Positions 33,570 through 42,498 of a stretch of 64,000 bases of DNA are shown piece after piece. Under the pieces are notes generated by a model that did no database searches, had not been told where the DNA came from, and worked only from the letters and a program-made list of their open reading frames with translations. Origin of the DNA: Mucidula mucida (taxonomy: Eukaryota > Basidiomycota > Agaricomycetes > Agaricales > Physalacriaceae); NCBI GenBank assembly GCA_015501055.1, contig JADNYV010000015.1, positions 186,001-250,000 of the forward strand, written 5' to 3'. Numbering within the stretch: position 1 is the first letter of the stretch; each line of letters begins with the position of its first letter. The position numbers and the translations under genes are program-made.

Positions 33570-34010
33570 AAGCATCAATGATAACCCCCAGGGGCCATGA
33601 TAAGATGAGGTGGCGGATACATATAAGGATGCGGAGGTGGAAAGCCCATAATACGCATTCGGGTACGGAGGAGGATACGGTCCAAACGGCCCCCAGGCAG
33701 TGGAGGTAGCGAGTACGGCGGCCCAGGCAGCGGAGGTAGCGCGTACGACGGTCCAGGCGGCGCAGGTACGAATACGACGGCCCCGCAACAGGCTGCTTGC
33801 TCTTCCTCTTCTTCGTCGGTGGCTCGACAACCTCCCCAGCCTCTTTCTCCGGCCACCCCTTTCTCTTCTTCCCCGTCCGCCGTCAATAATCTCCATCAAC
33901 CCCTCGTCTTCGCAGCCTGACAATACACGGCGTCTTCGCATCTCCTTTGGAGCATATTCCGAGGGAACACTGTACGTCCGGACGTCACTAGAAGAGAGAT
34001 GACACTAAGC
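33570..34010 (-). pseudogene. shredded 3' end of a proline-rich nuclear-type protein
   Basis: Minus-strand reading needs at least four frame changes to follow one protein-like path: EDEGLMEIID, then GWPEKEAGEVVEPPTKKRKS with a nuclear-localisation-like PTKKRK, then APPGPSYALPPLPGPPYS, then GPFGPYPPPYPNAYYG, then FPPPHPYMYPPPHLIMAPGG and a stop. The breaks fall in G runs (for example five G where six are needed near 33,690). The composition resembles the proline/tyrosine-rich tail of a fungal transcription factor. No N-terminal domain is found, because repeat unit 2 lies downstream and nothing coding upstream. Pseudogene, or base errors in homopolymers. Confidence 0.45.
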
Positions 34011-34049
34011 GTAGCGGAAAAGCTACCAGAATAACTTATTACAATTCAA

Positions 34050-35452
34050 TCAATACTGTCGGTGCTCACCATCTTCATTTTTGACAATATTGGGTGAAGG
34101 TATCCGACCGCTAAGCAGCTTACACACTGTTGCGAGGGTTTGAGCCAGGGTCTGACTCTGTTTGCGCATCGCTGGGGTAACAAGGTCTGCGGCGGCCTTC
34201 TTCAGATCACGTATCCACTGTCCGACGCCCGACGACATGGCCAAGAAGATCGCAGCGCATTTCGCCTCTGCGCGCTTAGAGAAACGGCCCTCGGCGATAT
34301 ACGTTCTAGATTCGCCGCCTTGTCGAAAAACGATGAGTACATATCCCTGGACTATGGGCGACGATCAGTTACATGGATACTTGCTATTGACCGAAAATGA
34401 CTTACGCCCATTCTCCGTAAACGAGAAAAAAGCAGTCTTGACAAATGTTCCCTTTGCGCCTTGAATCAGAGTGTTCATCCACCCACTGATCTCGACGTCC
34501 GAAGCTAAAGTCTTTTCCAACTCTGGTTCTGGGAAAGGCCGCGGAAGCGAATCAAAGTAGGCCTGTAAACTGGTGGCAGTCGTTGGTAGTTCGGCATACG
34601 TGTAATCCTTCGGTGCCTTCTGTAGGTCGCGAATACCGCCCATTAGGGCATTTTGAGCACATTCCGACTTTGCTTGTTCTACGGTATCAAAGTTGGGAAA
34701 ACAAGAGTAGTCTTTGAAAGCACTAGGCGACCATGAGACGCGTAAGGCCGCACCGAATTCTGCAAGAGACGAGTGAGTTGAGAAATAAAGAACACAGCGG
34801 CATACTCTGACTGGACTCTTTGTTGGCAGTAAACGTAAACCACTTCAAATGCAGATTGGATTTAGCGCAGAAATCTTCAACCTCTTGGACAGAGCGGGAC
34901 TTGGGTTCATCATAGGGCACAGACTGATCCTCCCCATCAAGAGCGGCCACATTATGAAGCTTGGTGTCGCCTTGTAGGATGAATTTGTCGGCATTAAAAG
35001 CCATGGCTCTATCGCATACTTGCTCTTTGGCTTCCTTCCTGCTGACGAACGTATTGTCAGACTTGTACGTCCTACTCAATCCGTTTGGGCGTGTAATCGT
35101 CAAAATACATTGATTGCCTGTTCATGACGGTCTGCGAAAAGTAATAATGCCAATAATCGATCGGTAACGCACCTTCAGCAGTGTATGAAAACTGGAGAAT
35201 ATTGGTGGACCCAGGAAACGCCGTCTGACATGCCTCGTACAGCTTTCCCAGCGATGCCTTATGAGATACTGCAGTCGGCTGGGCATTCTGCTCAGTCGAC
35301 GGAAACTGCAGTATTGCATAAGATGGCTCGGGAACGTCTGGCACAGGCCGAGCAGGGAGCGCTAGAAATTCATCAAGGGATACGGCACCGATGAGACGAA
35401 GATTGTGTGAGATACGGTCCAAGAAAGTAACCTCTGTTGACGTCGACGACAT
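34050..35452 (-). CDS. protein with three dsRBD-like segments
   Basis: Start at 35,452 (MSSTSTEVTFLDR), stop at 34,050. Spliced reading gives three copies of a beta-beta-alpha pattern close to the second half of a double-stranded-RNA-binding domain: CILTITRPNGLSRTYKS...SRKEAKEQVCDRAM; ALRVSWSPSAFKDYSCF...TVEQAKSECAQNAL; and YVLIVFRQGGESRTYIAE...KRAEAKCAAIFLAM. Each is preceded by a helix such as ASLGKLYEACQTAF, completing the alpha-beta-beta-beta-alpha order. Two supported introns: near 35,130-35,172 (gtgcgt...cgcag) and 34,356-34,408 (gtaagt...catag). The third helix lacks the usual KKxAK lysines, so RNA binding is uncertain. No enzymatic domain. Identification is by fold pattern only. Confidence 0.55.
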
Positions 35453-35996
35453 GATGATGGCAGGAGGCAAGGCGCGATCACAGGGGCATCCACGATCAGT
35501 GATCACAAATTTGCTTTGAACTATCATCATCCAACAAACACTCTTTCTGACACTTGAACGGTATATCACCGGTCTATTCAACCTCCGGACTCAATGTAAT
35601 TTCTCCATTGACTTTCCATTCGAGGTCTTTATCCTTCGTACGTGTAGGCTGTCTGTCGAGAATACATTGTACCGGACGATTGGCGCTCAAGTCCTTGAGG
35701 CCTTTTAACGTTGCCAAGAGGTCTTTCATCGTATCCTCTACCTTTTAACAACCTTGCGAAAACAATGTTTCCCGTTCATTAGCGACGTACTCTCAGACAC
35801 AAATTGGAAAGCAGTTCGCTTCATTGGATGCGCCACGCTCGTCCGACCCGACCCCCCTTTACAGGCATCTTCTAACACCGGGGGCGGAGTATGGAACTGG
35901 TCACTGGATGCTTCTTATCGGTTTCCTGTTTGTCTGTTCTACAATTTTCCCTGCCAAAATAAAGAAGTATCTCCTCCTTGCGTCAATGTCACCAGA

Positions 35997-36006
35997 GGTA
36001 TAAAAG
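35997..36006 (+). promoter_or_regulatory. TATA box of the secreted beta-sandwich gene
   Basis: aggTATAAAAgtc, about 65 bp before the start codon at 36,067. Confidence 0.55.
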
Positions 36007-36066
36007 TCGACTCTTCAAGAGCAATTAGACCATCCTCTTAGGACCTACTAGCTAAGTATTACTGTA

Positions 36067-37375
36067 ATGCTCTTCAGTACGTTTTCTCTTCATTCGCATC
36101 CTCAGCACTAACGTTCCCCCAGCGCTCTTTTTACTGCCATTCTTTGTATCTGCAACCTTCGCGGCCGTCTTGCCTGTCCTTCTTCAGGGTATGCGCTTCT
36201 TTCCTTGACCGTCCACTAGTATTAACCCTCCATAGACAGCGCGACTCGTTCGCTCAAGGCGAGAGCCACAGCGCCCACGCTCGACTTCAGCCAGTCCCAG
36301 TGGATCTGGACTGGCGAGGAATCCGGCCCTACTGGAGCTGCCCCAATCGGGTCGCGTCCCTTCCGCAAGACGTTACCTCAGTATTGCACCAAGTGCCCCG
36401 TTTGCGCTACCATTCTCATCGCGGCGTATGTGTGATTTTTTTCATTGTCACCACCGTTTTGATATGATGGACAGTGACAACACCTACGATCTCTACGTCA
36501 ACGAGGTTTTCATCGGCGGTGGACAGTCGTTCACCTCCGCACAGGTGTACACCGTCGCCATGAACGCTGAAGGGGACAACGTCATCGCCGTGAACGCTAC
36601 CCACGTCCCGCCTGGCGGCCCCGCTGGAGTCATCGCTACCGTCCTCGTCGAGTATTCCGATGGGAGTTCTGAAACCTTCGTCACGGATTCTTCGTGGAAG
36701 ACACTTCAGGGTGCCACCTCGGCGGGCTTCCAGAGCATCGCGACGGACGACGATGGGTGGAACAGTGCTACTGAACAAGGCGCTGATGGTGTCCTTCCCT
36801 GGGGCCCTACCGCTCTCCCGCCAGCTCTTGATCTCACTCAGGCCGAATGGATCTGGACAAACGAGGTCGTCAACGGAGCGGCGCCTGTTGGATCACGCGC
36901 CTTCAGGAAGACCATCGAAGCTCCGTGCGACAAGGTTCCCGTTTGTTCTAAAATCGTTATCACTGCGTACGTCCCTCCAATCTTAGGTCTGAAGAAAATG
37001 ATCAATGTTTTTCTTCTTCTGAAATACAGCGATAACGAATACACGCTTTACGTTAACGGCAATGAAATCGGGAGCGGGAACAACTTTGGTGTTGCTCAAG
37101 CTTACGCGGTATCGGGGCTCAATCCGACCGAGAACGTCTTCGCTGTGGACGCGACGAATACCGGTGGGCCCGCGTCTTTGATCGCTATCATTCTCATTGC
37201 GTACGACGACGGCACGACGGAGACGTTCATCACCGACTCGACGTGGAAGGCATTTACCAGCATCCCTGCTGGGTTCGAGGTGCCCGATTTCGATGATAGC
37301 GCATGGCAAAGCGCTACAGATCTCGGTCCGTATGGCACATTGCCGTGGGGCAACGTTGTGATTCCGAGAGCGTGA
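36067..37375 (+). CDS. secreted protein with two tandem lectin-like beta-sandwich domains
   Basis: Exons 36067-36076, 36123-36188, 36236-36425, 36475-36966 and 37030-37375 sum to 1,104 nt, 367 residues. A signal peptide (MLFTLFLLPFFVSATFA) is followed by two repeats of about 155 residues, each running QWIWTGE / EWIWTNE, GAAPIGSRPFRK / GAAPVGSRAFRK, SDNTYDLYVN / DNEYTLYVNG, VEYSDGSSETFVTDSSWK / AYDDGTTETFITDSTWK and VLPWGP / TLPWGN. Each repeat has an intron at the same place (after ILIA / VITA), showing gene-internal duplication. The fold resembles galactose-binding-like modules attached to fungal glycosidases, here without a catalytic domain. Such Agaricomycete proteins are secreted and of unknown role; carbohydrate binding is inference. 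Confidence 0.75.
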
Positions 37376-37472
37376 GCTGAGCTACTTAGGGAGAAACATT
37401 GTCGTGTATACCGATTCAAACTATCGTCATTCGTTTATGAAAAAGTGTGATGCACAACGTCGTTAAAAGACC

Positions 37473-39015
37473 CTTGCAGCGGCGATTTGATCAAAGATCA
37501 TGAATGAGACAAGGATTCAGACTCACTGGTCAGGGTACTTGACGCCGCAGGTAGAGGAGATCACAACAACGCTAATAAAAGGAGGAATCAAGAACAAAGC
37601 ATGTATCGAGACTACCTGTATCTGCACAGCTCCCTCTTCTCCGCCAGGGAGAGGGAGTTGTGTAGATACGACCGGCCTCCTCAGGTTCCAGGATCACTGC
37701 GACGCTCTTAGAACTATACTCCTTAAGAAAGGAATAGCCAAAGGCTACGTCGTGGAGGGGGAGGCTGAGGGTCACGCGGTTGGCCATGGATCTCATCTAC
37801 CTACTACTCCTTCATCAACAACAACTATCAACTATATTCCAGGCACAACTCCTTTCCAGATCCATGGCCACTGCGGTAAGCAACCACAATCGAAGTTGCC
37901 AGTGCCACAAACTGTTTTTTGAGCTGCCAGTCACTGTGGCAATATCGACTTCAAGACTAAGTACTCTAAATTCACTACAGCATAATTATTCATTTGGGTT
38001 TGAAAAGCGTAAGCACTAGAGTAATTATCTGGCGCACATATGTGAAGACCGTGGGAGAGTATGTGGAAGGATGACGCGCGCTCATTCCTTCTTTGCTTTC
38101 TACCCAAATACTATACTCTACATGCATTGTGAGTTACCCGCCTTGTGCGATATATGGTCCTGTTCCTTCAAGAATCATGTCGGCACACCAAAACACCTAC
38201 AACAGAGATATATTAAGGCCATCGTCTGCACACTCGCCGACCGGCTGAACGCGGAACATAGGAATCTCGCCAACGAACTGACTGGAGAATTTCAGTCTTA
38301 AACGACGCGGCTGCTCGCCTTGACTTTTTCTTGCGATTTCGTCGATATCGAGTCGGCGAGAAATGGGACAGCCGACATATTGTACCGCTATTCATCGCTA
38401 TCATCATCACATTTGCATCCGATATACTAGTTGTACTGTCCTGTAATCGTGGCGTAAATTCTACTACCAATCTTTGTTCTATAATTTTACATAATAACTT
38501 TTTCCCGACATCGACGTTGATTGAGGTCAAGGCGCTGGATAGGTACAGCTGATCCAGTTGCAGTTGTAGATTGCTCTGAGGGGCGATTGAATCAACGATC
38601 AAGATTCCGACTTACTTGACGCCGCAGGCAGAGAAGATCACGCCAACACTAAGAAAAGGAGAAATCAAGAACAAAGTAAGTATCGATAAGTAGTCGTATC
38701 GAATATTGGACCAACTGTATCTGCCACTGTGTGGATACGACCGGCCTCCCCTTTGCGCAACACTCCGACGCTCTTACATACTATACTCCTAAAGAAAGGA
38801 ATAGCCAAATGCCACGTCGTGCCGGGGGAGGTTTGAGGGTCACGCGGATAGCCGTAGGCGTGGGTTTGCGGATTCCGTCTACATCATGAACATCCGGGGA
38901 AGGTATCATGATGGCCCGCGGGGAGTAAGCAACGATGATTGGAGTTGCAAACCGAATCCTTTTTTTTTTTTTTTGGGGGGGGGGGGCATGTCCCATCCTG
39001 CCGGCAGTTTCTCTG
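37473..39015 (+). mobile_element. repeat unit 3 (internal deletion)
   Basis: Starts cttgcagcggcgatttgatc and follows unit 1, in opposite orientation, through head, ORF start (atgtcggcacaccaaaacac) and ADRLNAEHRNLANEL. The ORF stops after GEFQS and about 900 bp of ORF are missing. The sequence resumes at ttcgtcgatatcgagtcgg with the tail copy, including gaccggcctccc, actatactcctaaagaaagg and the T15 G12 tract at 38,960-38,986. It ends at the same GMC junction as unit 1 (tgccggcagtttctctgtcac). Confidence 0.7.
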
Positions 39016-39165
39016 TCACTTAAGAGCGCCAGTCGAGACAAGTCTGCGAGCCTTGACAGTCCGAATCTCTTCAAGAGGCGCATTTTCGTAAATCCTTTTA
39101 TCGAAAACGGATTCGACGCGTACCATCACCTCCGCATCGGTACCGTCACGAGCAGAACAGGTTGC
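39015..39165 (-). pseudogene. GMC oxidase exon fragment in repeat unit 3
   Basis: Minus-strand bases match the intact gene between gtgacggaatcgcgaccgg and gctggcgctatgg (the exon before GMC signature 2), including tacgaaaatgcgcct and cggactgtcaaggctcgca. It shares an altered cttgaagaga with the copy at 20.6 kb, so both fragments descend from one captured piece. It ends abruptly at about 39,165. Confidence 0.7.
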
Positions 39166-39294
39166 TCAAAAATGGAAATCGGATCAGTGTACGATGCATA
39201 TGAAAACAAGCACACATGGGAGATGGACCAAGAATTCTAAAGAAAGATCCCATACAAAGACACAGCAAAGCAGACTAATCCCAAGAACCTCCCA

Positions 39295-40431
39295 GTTTAT
39301 GCTGACTTTCCAATCCTACAAAAATCCATCAAACACCAAAAGACGCGTCGAAAGAGTATACGAACCTGCTTTTGGTGGACAGCACCGCATTAGTTGACCT
39401 TTCGACATCGACTACACCGCGTCGTACTAGGCTTTCCGCATACCTGGCACGGGTTTGTCCAAGCTGGCGGCGGACCCATCACATCCCCCATCTCCTCCAG
39501 CGGTCCATATCGTGGCGGGAAATTACCTATCCTGCTTCCACTGTAAAACCCTTCACTGGCATGCTGCCTCACGACGTCGGATGCAATCCGGAAAGGATCA
39601 TTTGAGGGGCCAGAGGCTTTCGGCTGGCTCACCGTCGGGACCCACATCGAAAGTAAACCTTCCCGGAACATTTTGCGTAGACATAACATTGGCGTGCGGC
39701 AGTCCAATCATAGCAAGATGCGCCTTGGTGGTATCCGTTTCTGCATTGACGTCGCCAGTATATCCCACACAGCCTTTCTCGAAACGCGTAAACGCGGCAA
39801 CTGTTTCTTGAAGATCCACTGGGAAGAAATCTTCAGGGAAAACTAGGGATTCGATTACGGAGCTCGAAGAGGGGCGGTAGAGCGCATGAGCAGGGGGGAC
39901 GTTGCGGATAGAGAAAGACTTTGCGCTGTACGAGGCGGTCAGTCCGTCGCGACTGACGATGGACCAATCCATGGCTCCGCGTTCTTGTCGGTGGAAGGTG
40001 GCCCCAAAATGAAATACGAGCTAGCTCTCCACGGTAAACCCATTTTCATGCCCAACAGCATATCCATGTCGTCGGGTAGCACGTTGTTGGCGTATCCCCA
40101 TCCAAAAACAGCATTCCGCCGTCGTTGGCGTATCGAATTAAGGCATTGGTGGAAGACGAAAATTTCGGGGAACTGACGGCGTTGTCCTGCACAAACACGG
40201 CATGCGGGGGAGGCTTCTTGGTGAGCAGATCCAGTAGCTGACTCTCTGAGCCACATTTGACGAAGGCTTGAGACGCGGACTCGAAGGAGTCGATGAGTTC
40301 CTTTGGCGAACCGTTGAGATAGTTGGGCGCGTCCTTTAGCAGCGTCAATAGGACGACCGGTACATTGCTGTTCTTGAAGAAATTTTAAAAATAAACACTA
40401 AATAATTGGAACCCACCGATGGCGTTGACAT
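39295..40431 (-). pseudogene. dead MYND-finger gene (paralogue of the 48-kb gene)
   Basis: Start MSTPS at 40,431, an intron, then NVPVVLLTLLKDAPNYLNG, PPHAVFVQDNAV, NALIRYANDGGMLF. Frameshifts occur near 40,100 (T run, before GWGYANNVLPDDMD), near 39,965 (before SIVSRDGLTASYSAKSF) and near 39,620 (before SGPSNDPFRIASD). In the C-terminal MYND zinc finger CQVCGKPSTTRCSRCRKVN the next codon is TAA where the paralogue has Tyr (KYC), followed by in-frame CGAVHQKQ. A nonsense codon in the finger plus three frameshifts make loss of function nearly certain. The GMC fragment and repeat unit 3 lie immediately downstream. Confidence 0.75.
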
Positions 40432-40531
40432 CTTATGAAAGAGATGAACGTTGACGAGAAGAGAGTGGGGTGCCTGCCGCCTGGAATAGACTATTTGAAG
40501 ATTGATAATACCAAAATAAGTAATAGTCGAC

Positions 40532-42058
40532 ATGGACCCTCAATGCATCATAGCGGTACACTACTTTCTCGGAGGTCTAGCTCCGCAAATCCGGGGCCCT
40601 ACTGATATCTGCCCGCCTACCCAATCAAGGTCAGGTTGGAATCAGCCGCAAGTACCAGCACAAAGGTGCATTGAACTCCGAGCCAACTCTCAATCTACTT
40701 CTGTCCCTCATGATGATGACTCTGTTCACAAACCTCTCCACACCGAATCCCGAAACGCAGCGTTATATGATGCGAGCCCAATACCCCATTCCTGGCGTCG
40801 TGGCCTCCGGCGACGTCTCCAGCATCACGACCAGCGAATGGCTCATAACGTTCACCCGCCCAGACCACGCCTCTCCGCACCGCCTCACCGACTTGCAGGG
40901 GTACACCATCGTTCGGGTCGAGCACGCTGCATGATCGCCAGAAGAAGCGCTCCATCGCCCGGGAGCTCATACTACTCCATATGCGCTCGAAGAAGGACAC
41001 GCGGTTTATCCGACTCGAACGATTCATACCCCTTAGTACTCAATTGAAGACGTAAGTGTATAGTCCCCCTTTCTGGATTTACTCGTCACTAAATAGATAT
41101 ACCAGCGACACACTTGGAGATACTAGTACCGACAGCCTCTTCCACGACAAGGTCGAAATTGGCGACAGTATCCAGAGCGCGATTGGCGACGGCTATGATC
41201 TCGTTCAAGCCTTCGCTGTCCAACGCAATCTCAATGTCATCGACGTCGCTGCGCTGGCCTTCGCTATCACGCATTCCATCCAGAATTACCTCTCCCACCA
41301 CATGTCCATGTGGTGGGCAGCCACTTTCTTTGCAGTAGCCCACCGTATGGCCAATGATCCTCCTGGTACCCAGGGCCCTGCTTTCAAAGACCTCGGAAAG
41401 ATCTATGGCATTCCTTTCGTCAACGAACGCTGCTGCCTCTTTCAGCATAATACCTGTACTATCGAAGTAAGGGCTGTCAAGATCCACAAATGCATGCGCG
41501 ATGAGAAAATGGATCCTGCTCTGATCGAAAACTTCATTGCCTCACTCAGCTCTGACCTTTCACTCCTTTCTAACCTCGACGAGGATTTCAGCCTGCGAAC
41601 TATTTCTCATCTTCGATCCTCTGCGGAAGCGACGTCCGCGGTGACACGAGTCTTTTTGAAGGGTATTGTCAGGAGCGCAGTGATGAAGCAAGACGACGGC
41701 AATGAGGTTTCGCTGGCAAGACAAGAAACGGAAGAGCTTGGGGAACCAATTGGGGTCGCAGAAGCGATACGGAGGGAAACAGTCGAGTTAAGGAGAGAAG
41801 CAATTGAGTTCAGGAGAGAAGCAGTCGAGGTAAGGAGAGAAGCGGCTGAGTTAAAGAAAGCAGCAGTCGAGTTTAAGAGAGAAGCACTTGGAGCCAGGAA
41901 AGAAGCACAACAGACAGGTATGCTATGTTTCAGACTGCCTTATAGCACTCATCGACATATTAGCTCAATGTCAGGCTTGCGGGGGACTTCGACTCGGAGT
42001 CCGCATTACTCTCGTGAATTTCTTTATCACATTTCTTCTCCTTTTGTATATCTCATAG
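40532..42058 (+). CDS. coiled-coil, tail-anchored orphan (one apparent frameshift)
   Basis: Exons 40532-40574, 40666-41051, 41097-41917 and 41964-42058 total 1,345 nt, one base more than a multiple of three. The extra base lies near 40,925, between IVRVEH and HDRQKKRSIARELIL, where the paralogue at 1.6-2.1 kb reads straight through. Domain order: short family-specific N-terminus, a conserved helical region with SHHMSMWWAATFFAV, six perfect heptads of the ELRREAI type (residues about 350-390) that should form a coiled coil, and a C-terminal hydrophobic helix ITLVNFFITFLLLLYIS ending the protein, as in tail-anchored membrane proteins. The last intron (41918-41963) is needed to create that helix. 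Orphan family; membrane tethering is inference. Confidence 0.55.
41785..41910 (+). repeat. 21-bp heptad-coding tandem repeat
   Basis: Six units of 21 bp, gagttaaggagagaagcaatt-like, coding E-(L/F/V)-(R/K)-(R/K)-(E/A)-A-x. Exact 21-bp spacing suggests growth by unequal crossing-over or slippage within the coiled coil. Confidence 0.85.
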
Positions 42059-42498
42059 TTCGACTATTTTGTTCTCTTTGCTGGCTTAAACTCTAAAAGC
42101 ATGTGTTTTGCCCATCTTAAAAATCAAGATGGGCGGAGAGGTGGTGGCGTACTACTAATTTATGTTGGGTGAAAGAGAAACGAAACGATACGCAGAGGCC
42201 AAGTCCTTAGCAGCAGACTTCAGCCTCATCTCGCCTTTTCGCTGTGCAACCGTGGTTCATTCATGTTGTCACTCGTCTATCTCAAGTGAAGTTTTCGTCC
42301 CAGTAGGTACTTACGTAGGTCGAAATCAACAGGGGAACGGTGGGGTGAAAGAGTTGAGATAAGATTCAAATGGTAAATAATGCAGAGCCAGTCACATTAT
42401 ACTCGCAAAAGTAATACAGAGCAATCACAAAAGGATACAACTAATCGTTAAACACACATAAAATACAGCAGTACACACGTCACGGCGCAGTAGAGTAA
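42059..42498. other. convergent intergenic region, nothing recognised
   Basis: 440 bp between two 3' ends. Contains a short inverted pair (gcccatcttaaaaatcaagatgggc, 42,110-42,134) that could form a 9-bp hairpin and may help 3'-end formation. Confidence 0.35.

Noticed and set aside
42110..42134. Short hairpin considered as a terminator
   Set aside because: A 9-bp inverted pair can occur by chance, and Pol II terminators in fungi are not hairpins; mentioned only as part of the intergenic entry.
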